Origin: Acanthaster planci
Taxonomy: Eukaryota > Echinodermata > Asteroidea > Valvatida > Acanthasteridae
DNA length: 64,000 nucleotides
Direction: 5' to 3'
NCBI RefSeq assembly: GCF_001949145.1
Contig: NW_019091427.1
Location: 1,329,894 to 1,393,893 of the forward strand
Below, piece after piece: positions 13,201 to 25,800 of the stretch (the stretch's first letter is position 1; every line of letters begins with the position of its first letter). The translations under genes were made by a program, and so were the position numbers. The notes below the pieces were generated by a model, which searched no databases, was not told where the DNA came from, and saw only the letters and a list, made by a program, of their open reading frames with translations.

Positions 13201-13230
13201 GAAGTGCCTATTTCTGCGGTTCATCGCCAT
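4252..13230 (-). CDS. Polypeptide N-acetylgalactosaminyltransferase (GALNT family), 5' exons only, partial
   Basis: This gene transfers GalNAc to Ser/Thr of proteins to start mucin-type O-glycosylation in the Golgi. Two exons are visible: 13009-13230 (74 codons, ATG at 13230, donor GTAAGT) and 4252-4553 (acceptor after 4553, donor GTAAGT, phase 2). They join in frame at AAT|GTT. Exon 1 gives a type II membrane start: a short basic cytosolic tail (MAMNRRNRHFFQ), then a hydrophobic span at about residues 13-32. Exon 2 is stem, then the family-specific block just before the catalytic domain: GVGENGIPAK, YDQSYKEYGFNMVVSDRIS and LDRAVPDIRDP. The residues that follow in this family (glycosyltransferase A domain, DxH, lectin domain) would be encoded left of position 1; I searched 1-4251 on the minus strand and found none. 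Subfamily not assigned. Confidence 0.88.
5425..5945 (+). repeat. 0.5-kb repeat arm (single copy of the 10.7-11.7 kb family)
   Basis: Read on the opposite strand, this segment matches 10660-11200 along its length. Shared landmarks are GGCAATAAGCCAGCAAGCAACC, CACTTGTCCAGAAA, CCATGTCTTCCTG and TTTTTTGGTTTTTATGCTAA-type words. It starts at AAAGGATCCATGAAATGAAG and ends near AAATAAGGTTAACC. No ORF of note, so it is a non-autonomous interspersed repeat. Confidence 0.75.
8315..8476. repeat. Foldback (hairpin) MITE-like element
   Basis: The outer arms ATTGACAAGAAT / ATTCTTGTCAAT and the central arms TACCTTCTTCAGGGCAA / TTGCCCTGAAGAAGGTA pair through almost the full length, giving one long hairpin. 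The intermediate segment (AAAATCAGTGCTCTGGAATATG against CATATTCCACAGCACTGATTTT) also pairs. A 13-bp direct repeat, ACGTTGTAGATTA, lies at 8263-8275 and again at 8477-8489. Confidence 0.85.
9721..9772. repeat. Small inverted repeat hairpin
   Basis: GGGCTAGGCATAT at 9721-9733 is perfectly complementary to ATATGCCTAGCCC at 9760-9772, with a 26-nt loop. It lies in GALNT intron 1 with no gene nearby. Its role is unknown; it may be a remnant of a repeat. Confidence 0.7.
10660..11690. repeat. Head-to-head pair of 0.5-kb repeat arms (palindromic, about 1 kb)
   Basis: The left arm (about 10660-11200, minus orientation) and right arm (about 11215-11690, plus orientation) are diverged inverted copies of one family. 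Each has CACTTGTCCAG, GTCTTCC, GCTTTTTTG..TTTATGCTAATG and AACCTTATTT words in mirrored order. The arms meet near CCATGGATCTTTT (about 11205-11222). A short palindrome, GTCTCTTTAATTATTAAGAGAC, sits just outside at about 10638-10659. No transposase is seen. Confidence 0.75.
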
Positions 13231-15416
13231 CGTTGCGTTGAGTGCTGCAGCTCGCTCAGAACATCTGATGGTTCACCCGATGTAAGTCATCGATTTATGC
13301 AGAAAAGAAATCCACACTGATTGGTTGGACTTTTCCATCTCCCGGAGAAATGCACTCAAATTAATACCACTAATCTCAGCATGTAATATAGTTTTCTCTG
13401 ACACTCGATCAGCGAGTAAAACATGTTAGCAATATGAGAATGCGCCATTAACAATTAAAATCCGGACGATTTAGTTGAACAGGTGCAGACGACTAGACTG
13501 GCAGAGGCAAACATGGCTGCAAATACGCTAACCCCCATCCGTCCTTTGAGAAATCTGAACTGAAAATGTTGCTTTTGGAAAACAGGCTATACTTTCGCAA
13601 GTGAAAGTAGTGAAACCGAACGGCTTACGCACGCAATCCAAATAGAGAACTCTTGCATAATTAACTGAAGTCACGCATCGAAGTCGAAAACAGAAACCGA
13701 CCACGTACACCCAAAGCACCCGCCCATCGCACACTGACTGAACCTTGGCCAATGCATATTACAACAAACCATATAGCTTTATCTCCCAGAACGGAATGCC
13801 ACTTCAGCGAACAGAGAAAGCTTCCTATCAGCCCGACAACATTATGCAGTGACAACTTACTCCGCATCTTAAAGTACTATCTGTGGATTGATGAGACGGG
13901 AAAACACAGGCAACTGGCTTGACGGAGGAGCTTGGCCCCAAGACTGAACGAGAACGTTTGAGCGATGCGCGTGACAGCACGTGCACTAGTACTGCGGTGA
14001 CACGGGGGTGTTTGTACGTATTTACAGCGTCAGGTCGTGCTGGGGGTCAGTCCGTTCATGAGTGTGGGAAGGCTTGCTGAGTCGGATTGGAACAAGTGGC
14101 GACGCGAGGGTGAGGTTCACTTTAACGGTCGTCACCTCCAGAGACCTCATGCTGCAACGATCCATCTATTATTTCAAACTTGGCTCGACGGAACCACCGC
14201 TGTTGGCCCCCCAAAATACACTCGCACGTTTGGATAACCTCTGCAAAATGAGGCTAAGAAAACATGGCGCTTGCTCGTTGACGCATCTTGCTAGTGTAAT
14301 AACAAGCTCTTCGTCATGGTGACTGCTTATATCGGGGTTTTTATTTGCAGGTCGTATCATTCTGTCGATCGGACCCGTCTTTTCTTCAAGCTCTCTGTCA
14401 GATGTAGAAGATGATGAATTCCACACTCTCATAGACAGTTTGTCTGCGGCCTGCTTCGATGATTCGTTTTCTAATAGGCCTATGCTGTTTCTTGAATTTT
14501 AATCAGTCGACAGCGCAGCCGCATTTCATTTGTCGAGGTGGCAGGAGTTGTGGCCATCAGCGAGGTTTGAGGTGTTCATGTGTGCCGCCGGAGCATTGGA
14601 AGGGGGGATGGGGAGACCAACAATCCTCAAATTGCCTGGCCGTGGCAATTCAATTAATTAAGCGCAAGGGATGTACATGTATCGTATACCGCCACATCCA
14701 CACGGGGTTTATGTCCACGACTTTCACGGTGCGAGCATGTGCAAACCAACTTATGCCTACTTAAAGTCGAATCGAAGTACATGTATACAAGTCATGTATA
14801 CATCCCTCAATCTTTGTCAACAGGGAAACGGGTAGTCGCCCGTGACATGGGGTTGACATCTGTCCCTCGCTTTACTGCCTCTTCCGTTAGGAGCAGCGGC
14901 GGACAAAACATCTGTGGTTTCCTGCGACTAAACGGCCCAGGTTTGTTTTCCTGGATAACGTGATCGCGTGATCGTCATCAACTCACTTAGACGGGGAAAT
15001 CCAACCTCAGACCAGCAGGGAACGGTACACTGGCATACCCAACCAAGGGAACGGGCAATACACTGGGCGCTGAATAATGATGCGATCTCAAGAAGCGTTG
15101 ACAGAGTTCTACTTTATGTTAATGGTAAAAGTGAAACATGTTAATTCTCATTTCTCAAATTAAACCACCCTCTACACAAATCTTTATGTGTAGTGTGGAA
15201 GCCGAAGAAAGTAACCACCCGTAATGACACAGCCTTATTATGGACAAATTCGATTAGACGCCATAACTGAAGTGGCATCACACTCACACGCACATTCTTC
15301 AGCTTGACGCGTGCGTACATTTGGAAAATCACGACACCCTACTGGTCAAAGAGGCATGTAACGCGCACGTATCACCTGTCCATGAGCGTTGTGCCACCGC
15401 AGATATGGCTTCAAAT

Positions 15417-15579
15417 GGGCGATTCACAGTAGGGCGCCTCCAAGAGTTTGTAACGCGTTGGCCAATCACAGTGCGCGAAATCTTTCGACCTAACGCGCTA
15501 GAAAAGGTGGACAGATTTCGCGCATTGTGATTGGCCAACGCGTCGCAAACTCTTGGAGGCACTCTACTGTGAATCGCCC
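15417..15579. repeat. Foldback MITE-like element with arms of about 70 bp
   Basis: The left arm starts GGGCGATTCACAGTAG and the right arm ends CTACTGTGAATCGCCC. In between, CCTCCAAGAGTTTG, ACGCGTTGGCCAATCACA and GCGCGAAATCT pair with their complements. The arms differ by only a few bases, so the insertion is fairly young or conserved. The loop is only about 15-20 nt. No clear target duplication is visible. Confidence 0.85.
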
Positions 15580-15633
15580 GTATTCTGCGAGTCAAATTAC
15601 CTCATAAAATTGGTTGGCATTACAGGGTCCAGT

Positions 15634-15727
15634 NNNNNNNNNNNNNNNNNNNNNNNNNNNNNNNNNNNNNNNNNNNNNNNNNNNNNNNNNNNNNNNNNNN
15701 NNNNNNNNNNNNNNNNNNNNNNNNNNN
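15634..15727. other. Assembly gap (94 N)
   Basis: A run of 94 N bases. It follows the 15.4-kb foldback element by about 55 bp, as expected where a hairpin or repeat breaks assembly. Nothing can be said about the missing bases or their true length. Confidence 0.99.
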
Positions 15728-17236
15728 TTTTTTTGTGGGTTAACCAAATACATTTTTAATTATTCCCACAAAACAAAATCACCCCCAAAAAGGTGATTTT
15801 TCCGAAGTCTGATTGCAACCCTCAACTTTCTCGGGCATTGAGGACCACTTTTCAACTGTAGTTTTTAGCCCTTCTGCTCTCATATGAAAGCTCAAAGACC
15901 CAGGGAGTTGATCCTGGCAACGATTTACACAATCTCACCATTTTGGGGGTCAAACAATCTCCTTTTTCAAAAGATACTGTGGGGGCACTTTTAATGCTGA
16001 TGAGCTGGTCAGAAATTCTCACTTGAATTAGTGGTCTGCACCCTGCAGGAAATTAAGTACATGTATATGAGCAGCACAAAGTTCGCGTCGTTTGCTGGAG
16101 AACGCACACTATATTACAATGAATTATGCTACAAGAAGTTGCTGAATGAACAACTTGGGCCCGCACTGACGGGGACAGAGCCTTCGTGTCCTAATCGTAG
16201 AGGCAGTTTTTGCCTGAGGGTTTTAGTACTTGATAAGCACTACAGCCACCGGGAAAATTGGAGGTGGCACTATGGCTGAGTTCGGGCGGCTTGTTCTCGT
16301 ATGTTCATGAACAGCTTGATTTGTTGTTCTTGGGTCAGCCGCTCGAATGCCAGGAACGTACACCCGGTTATTGCTCGTAGTTAGTCACAAGCAACATGCA
16401 ACATAGCGGCGTCCATGTACGTTATCCGAGAGTTAATGTTTTGATAACTGGGCTGAATTTCTTTTCTGTTTAAACAGGAACATTGATTTCTGTGTTACGA
16501 AGAATAATTAATGTTACTTTTGCAAAATTTTCTATTGTCTGTGGCTTTGTAAGCCATCACTCTACTTTTTTCCATGTTTGCAGCTGTTCCAAAATTAAAA
16601 TCTCACGAGTTTTTCCGTGTGTTCTAGTAAAACCCTAACGAGGAGGTGGTGCGTGCTCCTGTTACGAGAATGGCGTTCTTGAGTCATGTTCCCACCGTTC
16701 GAGCGCGAGAACAAAAAAACCCTGTTGAGAACAGGCCGCCCGAACTCGACCAAGGATGCGCGACGAGGGTGCACGACCGAAGCACCCTCTCCAGATACAT
16801 GTATGTCTCATAAATTTCAGGGGTACAAATGGATAGGCAAAAAGAAACCCCAGAAATTAAGCAATAAAGGCTTCACAGTCCACTGAGGCGTCCTACCGTA
16901 GTAAATCTGCCTGCATATATTCTCTGTTTCACTCCCTCGAGTGTCACAGTCCGCGTCAAACTCCCGAAAGTAACAAGCTGCACCTGTTCCAAGCTTAACT
17001 CTCAATTACGACGCGTCAAAATTTCCGACTCCCGGGCATTATTAATGGTATCTCAGTTTGTTATTATATTTACACGAAAAAAAAAAACAGCCACCCAGCA
17101 AGTGTTATCTGTAGCACTGCAGTTCAGTTTAATAACTGATGCAAGTTCAGATACCGACGTGAACTGTACATGTATTTACAGGAAGTAAGCAATAATTCAT
17201 AAGACTACAATTCAAGTGTTATCCAGCGAAAACATA

Positions 17237-17450
17237 CCAGTGGCGTAGCTAGGATTTTACGGGGGGGGGCACAAGGGGGACCAACATCTTACGGGAGGTC
17301 ACCAGCTTTCAGCGGTGTGATTTTTTTTTAGGGAGGGAAGCTTTTCTCCTTGTTTAATGTACATTCATCCCTTTTGTAGTGGGGGTACCTAGGGGCGCTA
17401 GGAATAGGGGGGGTGCCCCCCGGTGGCTACCCTCTGAAACACACTCCCGA
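17237..17450. repeat. Dispersed repeat starting CCAGTGGCGTAGC, G-rich (copy 2)
   Basis: Second copy of the element at 612-800. It has CCAGTGGCGTAGCTAGG, a poly-G run, GGCACAAGGGGG, CATCTTACGGGAGG and a GTGCCCCCCGGTGGCTAC end. The better-preserved start here suggests the full consensus begins at CCAGTGGCGTAGC. Confidence 0.65.
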
Positions 17451-18218
17451 CTGTTTGGTTGATGTGGGAACCCACCTTCAAGAAACTCTTCGAATGTGGT
17501 GTAAAAAGTCTTTACATCTCTGAGTAAGATTCTAATTAAATAATCGATATTGATGGCAATAATGCGTTTCCGCTGGAGTTTCCACTCTGAGGGAAAAACC
17601 TGCCCCTCCCCACACAAAAAAAGAAGTTGACGGTGGGGCACGATGTACGTGCATACAGATCTTGGCTGGGTTAATTTTGGAAAGCAACATTATGTACACG
17701 ACGCACTGCCGCATAAAATCGACAGGTCGGGGCAGATGAGAAAAGTGGCACTGCACGCGAGAACACGCTCTGACATCTTTTCATGTTCCAAACCTACACG
17801 TGGACTTTTTTGAGGACTGGGCATCCTGCCAAAAACAGAAACAAAGCAGCTGTGAAGTTTTCATCATGAGATCAATAACGTGAGACTGCCAATCGATACA
17901 CGGCTCCTGTATCCATGAAATACATGTACCCAGCTTCCAGTTATCAGAAATGTTCTGTATCCGTTCACTGTCTGTGCAAACAGCTGGCCATTGCACATGC
18001 CGCGAATATTTCAAAGAACTGCATGAAAGTGCTACTGCTGCAATGATAAGGCAGAATTGATCTAATTCAAAGAGCAACTTATCGGTAAAGGCAATACTAG
18101 GGCATTACTGTGTAGGCGAGTTCCTTTCATTTGACCGATCACGCAATGACCTTTCCATAGGCGTGCTTACACCAAAGTGAAAATTATGTGCAATACGCGT
18201 ATTCATGACCAGGACCCT

Positions 18219-18224
18219 TTATTT
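18219..18224 (-). terminator. Candidate polyadenylation signal for AVEN
   Basis: TTTATT on the plus strand reads AATAAA on the minus strand, about 1.6 kb past the AVEN stop. It is the nearest canonical signal I noticed; no transcript evidence supports it. Confidence 0.25.
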
Positions 18225-19810
18225 TGTGGACTGGCAATGGTCAACATGACAACGAGAAACGTTTGCGTACAAACTATACGCCAGGGACCCCAGTGATTCT
18301 AGAGACCGTCAGTGATGACGACTGTCCTCCTCGAGTGCACAAACTGATACATCTACATTTAACACACCAATTTAACAGATTAAAGTGCGGTCTAGAGGAA
18401 GGCGGTGATTTCAAAGTCTCGGTTTGAACTGACTTTTACCCATGGAACTGCTGAAATTAAGGTGTGCACAGGAACTAGATACTTTGTTCAAGATAACATG
18501 AAAGGAAAGGAGCCCTTCATTTCAGAGAAAGAGCAAAAATGTACATGTATCCACAACACATGCATGACCTGTCTCACCTAAGCATGCCGTCTTACACATC
18601 AACAAGTTAACTCTCCTTTGAGGTGATGTGTCAATTTGTTCCCACATATCAATTAAGTACTCAGCAAAAATTATAGATGTAATCGCCCATCAGCGCTTTT
18701 CATTCTTTGCACACTCTTTACAAAGTGTCACGATTTTCACTGTCAATTCTGATGCGCAGTGTGCAAAAGCATACCAAGGGCTCCTTTCTTTCACAGAATG
18801 TACATGTGCATGAAGCTCATAAAGACTGCAACAAATGTGCTGGAATGTGCCAATACAGCAGCCAAAAGCAGACTGTGTTGTTGTCAAGTTCGTTTGAGTC
18901 CATGCAAGTCCGTCGAGTCTCAAGTCAAGCCCCAAGATTGGGATTTCCAATCTGTTACAGCTAAATATCTGGTGTACTGACCTACAGTACATGGATGACT
19001 GCCCGGAGTTTACACTTGTGATTGACAAGGGGCAGTCTTCTGACTTCAATCAAGACTGGATGAAATGTTGCTGTTATCTACCAGTCCAATGTACCCAAGC
19101 CTGCAACCAATGCCAATGCACTACACAAATACATATTCGATTGAGAGGCAATTTGTACACTTCCATAGAAAAAGGGAATCTTTCCCATCCAGAATAGTGC
19201 CATCTTGTGCTTTGATGTATCCAGCAGGAAAGGGGGAGGTAGGGCGAGTTGCCCTCCGTAAACATCTTGGTAATCCTTTTATATATTTTAAGGAACTGAA
19301 AGTGCCAGCCATTTAGAAACAATACTATTACTTTTCTGGGGGGGAGGGATTTTTTCCACAGGGGGAAAAAAATTGATAGTCATTTTGAGACCGTTTTGAG
19401 ACAAAATTCCATTTTGATCCTCCCGGACCCAAGACCTGGATACGCCAATGCTCTTGTGTTTTCATTTTAAAATTCTAACACATGACAACGCAGACAATGC
19501 TACAATCAATGGGAGACTGAAGTTGAATGACAGCATGTACATTGTAACTTTCTGCTTTTAGTCTCTCTTTAGAAACAGCATTTAAAGTTGTAAAAAAATG
19601 TAACGGACTCAAGATTTGTAAAATGTCAGAGTGAAACCTCATTAAGGAAGACATACCTCCCATAAAGCCAACAACTGTGCAGAGATTTAGAATGGTATCT
19701 CAGCATGGCAAAAAGTCAATCATACGTGAATCAACAATGAGGTCCAAAATCTTGCTTTAAACCAAAACGTCAAGTTTCGATGTTTTTCTTCAGAAAATGG
19801 CGACATCAGA

Positions 19811-22800
19811 TCAATCTCCAAGCACACTGTCAAGCCAGTCCTCTAGGCTATCTGAGCCATTCTGTCTACTGGTACAGGTAGTGGCTGAAAATGCAGCAAA
19901 AATCCATGACCAAATAAATTGTCAGAAAAATAGACAATTTGAAGTAGTCAAGTTCCATTCCATTTCCAAAATATGAGTTTGGGGAAATATATCTTCTTGA
20001 GACACTGATCTACATGTACTGTAAATGATAGAAAACAGTAAATCTGCTAACGTCAGTAGCTTCGTTATAAAAAGTAAGAATTTACTTTGTTTTAACCACG
20101 CCTTTGTATAAAAAGAGTGAAACAACAAAGAGCACACAAGAATTCAAGAAAGCAAGATTCTCAAAATTTGCTCTTGATAACAGTGTTTTGAACCATCACT
20201 GTTGTTTATATCAAGAGTTGGCTACATTGCATACATGAATAAGAAGCAGATTTTCAAAAAGTCTCGGTCAGTGCTGACCCATTATACGAGCTACAATCAA
20301 GTAATTAATGAAAGATTACATCCTGTTCAGCAGTTTAAATGCAGATTTTGTTGATGGTTTGACTACTCACATTCAGTCTTCACAAGGGGTAGCGCTGGCT
20401 TGAATTTCTCGTCCCCATCGTCGGGTAGTCTTGGGCATTTCTCCTTGTCCTCATCTAGTAGCCTCTCTACCCTTTCCTCCTCGTCTAGCTGTCCACTGGT
20501 GATGCCTGGCTTGCTCCTCGTCTGCACAGGGTTCTCCAGGGCCAACAAGAAATTCAATTCGTCGTCATCTGCGTCTGAAGCATTTGGTGCTGAAGGCTGG
20601 GGTGCGCTTGCTTGGGGTTTCTGCATGGGCACTGGTGAACTGAAAGGGAGTCTTGAACCAGTTTGGGATGCATTCTTTGTGTCATGGGCTGGAATCTCTT
20701 GCTGGTTGGATGCAAGATCCGGCATCTTCTGACTTTGCACTGGGGTTGATGGATCTTCCCCAGAAGTGTTCACTACAATGGTGGTCTTTTCTGAATTATT
20801 AACACTTTCTCCATTAATGTCTGAATATTCTGACTTCTTCAGCCTAACTGCATCATCCTCAGTCAACGCGATGTCTGGAACCTGATGAACTGTGGCAAGA
20901 CTGGGCACATCTTGCAGTCTTCTGTCTAACTCAGGAAGGGTCACTTGTTGGACATCCTCCTGCCAATGACTGACAGATAAGTCCAAGGGAGACTGTGTCT
21001 GTCCATTCTTGGTCTGAGTCTCTTCCGCTACTTCCTCATCATTCTCTGCCTCAAAGCCGACGATGTCGAACTCTTCAGTATCCAAGACCTGATCACCAGC
21101 TACTGGTACCAGAGATGATTTATCCTCACCAACTGATGTCCACACCTTCTTGCCTGGAGTGCTGCCAAATCGCTCTTTGTGTCTGGAGGCAAGCGCATCA
21201 AAGCTCTCCAACACTGATGGCTTTGAAAAGGGCAAACAAAGATACCAAAGATTTCTTAGAAGTTACTCTAAAATTTGGCACACTTCCGTTTCTTGCTGAT
21301 TGTTACTCAAGACAACACTGCCTTATTCTTATTCTGCTACATGCCTTCTTTCCACCATGTCCACTAAATTTCAATCAGTATAATATCCACTGTACAGTAC
21401 TTGAATTGGATCTCATAAGAACAAAATTTGATGCGTCACGGAACCCACCTCAAAGAACGAGCAATCAATGTTGAGTCTGATTGGTAGAGGGATTGCCATC
21501 AACCTCTGGGAGAGACCTTGGCAATCAATGGCTGGAATGCCCTCTGGAGCCTGGAAAAATAGTAATAATTCCAAGTTACACATTGGTCATTCTACAGATT
21601 TGGGGTCCAATTTTTTTCCTGCCAATTTTACACCAACGGTTAGCATATGATTCGGTAAGTTTACAACACATTCTTTGATTTTCAAGAGTGAGTAAGTGAT
21701 GCAATTACCTGCCAAACAAATACAAATAGTTTGAAGTCAATTTCACTGAGATAACGCAGGTAAAATTACACAGGTCAGGTGTAACAGTGACAGAAAAATC
21801 TCACACACTAGTCCCAAATTTTAGAACGACCTAAATGCACATGTACGCATACATGTACTTGCAGTTGGAGCAAGCTTGTACATAAGCAGCCAAACTGTAG
21901 CTACGAAATGTTTGAAAAGCAGTGTTAATTCAAGATTGATGAAGTACATGTACATGTCAAGGCTATTCAAAGCCAACTTTCGATATAAAGGACACTGTTG
22001 TAACAAAAGATTTTACAAAGAGCAAAGTCAATGAACCCCAATCTCTTGAATTCTGGTGTGTTTCTTTGCTTTCTCTCTCCTTTTGCATGTACAACAAAAT
22101 CCTGGTTATAACAAAGTACATTTTGTCTGGTCTCTGCCACACCATGATGAGAATGACGCGAGTTGACTGCACTTATTACCACATTCATCAGGATACCAAT
22201 AAACAGTTCTTCATACATGTAAGTGTATGGTGCCTACACTCACAGATTACTATTAATGAGGTAAAGCGAGGCAGGCAGGGGACAAGCGACTTGCCCAAGG
22301 TCACAACATGTTAACAGCTGCTGGATTTCAGTCCCTTAACCAATGAGTAGAAGTCACAAACCCTAACCAATGGGACATACCGATATCCCCCCACCCTCAA
22401 CAATTCAAATCTGAATTTCACTTACCTCAAACCACGAGGCCTGCAAGTGATTTCGTTTTTAGAGTAGGGCTAGGTCTATTCTAATAATTCACTATTCTAA
22501 GATATTAGACCTTCAATTTGATCGAATATCAGAAGATTTGGTCTTACCGACGGGCAGATTGTTGAAGATTAAACCATACAAAATCAGTTGCAATAACACA
22601 CACAATGTACATGTACAGTTTGATAAGTATAATAGCTTCCCAGGTGTGGGAGAATCTCCAGTCATGGTTTAGCAAGATTTCAGAGACGAACAATAATTCT
22701 TGCTCTGTTGAAAATTTTTATTTTTTTAAATGTTTTCATTTATAAATAAACTTTTTGAGTCGCTTTACATTTGAATCTGCTTGAAACAAGCCTCCACAGT

Positions 22801-25800
22801 GCAATTTTTCCCCTTTAAAACAAAAGAAAATTCTCCCTTCCTTTTCATGAATTTTTCATTCGAATATTCACATCTGGAAAACAACATTCAAATATTTGAG
22901 AATCGGTCAAATATTTGGTTATTGGGAAATTCAGCACAGCCCTGGGTATGAGGCTGACAAACCTACAAATCTGGCATCCTCTGACCGGTACCTGTCTGAG
23001 GTCTGACTCTTCTTCATCCCACAGCTGCTCATCCTTAAAGCGGAACTGACTGGAAGCATCTCCTGCACCCAAGAAATTAGAGGTAAAATTTATCGATATA
23101 ATCTCATAAACCCATATTGCATTATTATAGGCCTAACTGAAATGAAAGAAAAGTGTAGTTTCCCTTGTTTCACAAATGAGAGGAACAAATGTGGGCAAGG
23201 AAAAGTTAACCCGAAGAGCCCCGAATACTGCAAAGTATTACTTAGTACTAAAATGTTGTATTCAGTGCTGTTGCTTGTAAGAGGACATGACCTTATTGTT
23301 CTCTGAAGCCATAAAATACAATAGAGAAGACAATGTACCATACAGTGCTCTGGCACTATGAATGCACGACTTTATTGTTCTCTGTATGAGTAACAATGGA
23401 GGGTGCCCTAGCCAGAAGTAGTGATTTGTAGCGCTAGGTCCTTCAGGCTCAGACTACTGCTTAGTATTTTGTAGTACTGAGTACTGCAAGCCAAATTTTA
23501 AGCAGAACTGTTAGGGTGAAAGGACATGTCAACATGATCTGCCACTGGCAATCTGTACATGAACACACAGGCACGGATGACAGGTTGTAGCATCAAGCTT
23601 GCCTTGGAACACCTCCGGATGACGTCTGACCGAGCCACTCCCCCTTTAGATGTGAACACACACAATGTCCAAGAAATTTATGGAGGTGAACTGAGTGTTG
23701 AATTTGGCTGCTGTGCACAGCCTGTTCAACAGCAAAGTGCTCCGTGGGTGTGTCCCAAGGGATTGAAACATTAAAGATTATGATGAGAAGTCAATATACA
23801 TGTACAGTGCAAATGACTTGCAAATCAGAATCTGTGGCATTCCTGCTGTCTATCTAAAGTTGGAGGTCAGACATGCATATTTCCTTTCTCAAAAATTGAA
23901 ATTCTCGGCCCAAAATAATACCATCAGCAAGTGGTATAGGGTATACATGTACTCCAGCTTTATTCCTTCTTACCACATTCAATATCTGGCCAAGAACCTT
24001 GGCATTTGAAAAGAACTTGACTACAACACTGGGTGAAAGGCATTTGGGGACTTTTGTACCGCAGGCAAAGACTCTTCATCTGTAACTAACCAATCAGAAT
24101 ATCTGCTACGGTATACTTACATGCAAAAAATACTCTCCAGGGTTTACGTGAACAAAGTGGATATGTGCTGGCTGATCAGCTACGTGCATGAAAATAATGG
24201 ATGCCAAGAATCGGCAAGTCTTTAATATTGCCCAGAGTACAAACTGATGAAGACTGATTGACCTGTCTGTGCATCTCAAGTGCATGTATCTGGCAGTGAA
24301 GTTGTAGTTAAGTCCATCACAGGTCTTAAGAGCTCCTCTTAAGAGCTCCTCACAACTTAATCACAGGTACCGTACACGCATTCAGGTCAAAAAATTACTT
24401 GTGAGAGGATTGACAGCTTGTGGCAGTTTTCAAGTCTTCCACAAGATACAAAGGTACCTGAACACAACTGGTCCAAAGCTGAAGGGCAGGATGCTCACCT
24501 GTTTGGCTGAGCAGTGCCTTGAAGTCGGCTCCCTTCAATCCATCATAGTTACACGACTCATCTCCATCATCATCCAGTGGTTCGTAGCGATCCCAGTTGC
24601 TTTCAATCTTCCGTCTCGAAAAGCATCTCACCCCCTGTAATACCAGCAAATTTGTCTTCTGAAAATGTGCCCATTATGAATGCAGGCATGTTGGAGGCTG
24701 TAGGTTTGCCTAACAAGAAGTACCGTATGCATGAAGCCACATTTAAATCCAAACCTGGTTTAATAATTATTCCATGATAGATTTTGTCACTTTCTTTTCA
24801 TACTGGTTGGGTCCACAAAGTGCCTGAGGGTAGGATCAATGTGGGGCCTGTTTGACTCCCACAGATCTGCATTTTGCTCAGTGATTCTAACGCTGGTTCG
24901 CACCATTCATTAGGCAACTTTCGGTGTCCGTAAACCAACAATGGATCACTGATTGTGATCTAGATCCATGTGAAACAAACACAGACGTACAGTGTAGCTT
25001 ACACAAGGCAACCATAACCTAGAGATTACCATGCATGCTGTGCCAAGTAAGTAGGACGGTGGGGACACGACGCGCGCGCTGTGTGATGCAGGCAACGTAG
25101 TGCGCAATGTGTTTGGATCGATTTTGTCATGAGAATGAGAGGGTGGTGCCCAAAAGCTCTGATTTTTGTAAAGAAATAAGCATAAGATTTAAAGAGATAT
25201 GCATAAGTTTGGACGGGTTTGGGGGGAAAAGATTTGCTTAAGAAAGAGGAATTTTTGATTGCAGTTAATGTACCCAAAGTGACATAACTAAAGTTCCATA
25301 AGGACATCACTTGACGCCTTGAGCACAAACTGCGCGTCGGTCACTTCACAGCATTTCCACTTTGCCCTATGTTACTTCGCCCCTTACCACTTTGCCCCGT
25401 TGCCACTTCACTCCATCCCCACATTACCCCAGCTGTGCTTGAAGGTGGAAACTCCAGCACAAACTGCCTTTCTTGTGGTGCCGATTGATATCACATGACA
25501 ATGGATTTGATGATAAAATTGGCAAAAAAGGAAAGAAACACGATCACTTCTTAAAATTTTCATCAAAGTTTCTCGTGAAGTCTCCTATGGATCCCCATAG
25601 GCCAAGATGACATGTCTTCTCTTCCATTTCAATCCTTTCATTTGAGCCACTAGACCATCTTTTGTGAATCTGATTTCAACCAAACTTGACTTTTAAAGAC
25701 AGAAATTAAAATGCATGTCTCCCCTTTTCATTCTGCTTTAGCAATTATATTCACTTGATAGTCAACAATCACAGCAACCCCAAAGTTTTGAGAATCAATT

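Larger units (their letters stand above)
13231..19810. other. Intergenic region between GALNT (5' end) and AVEN (3' end)
   Basis: No conserved coding exon was recognised in these 6.6 kb. The stretch includes the likely GALNT promoter and 5' UTR (from 13231 upward), a foldback element (15417-15579), an assembly gap (15634-15727) and a CCAGTGGCGTAGC repeat (17237-17450). Its right part must hold the AVEN 3' UTR. The ORFs present are short, lack homology I recognise and often overlap on both strands. Confidence 0.6.

Noticed and set aside
20400-20732. Ser-rich ORF on the plus strand
   Set aside because: Exact shadow of AVEN exon 5 on the other strand.
25340-25440. CRISPR-like array of short repeats
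   Set aside because: Units are about 15 bp, degenerate and contiguous with no spacers, in a eukaryotic intron.
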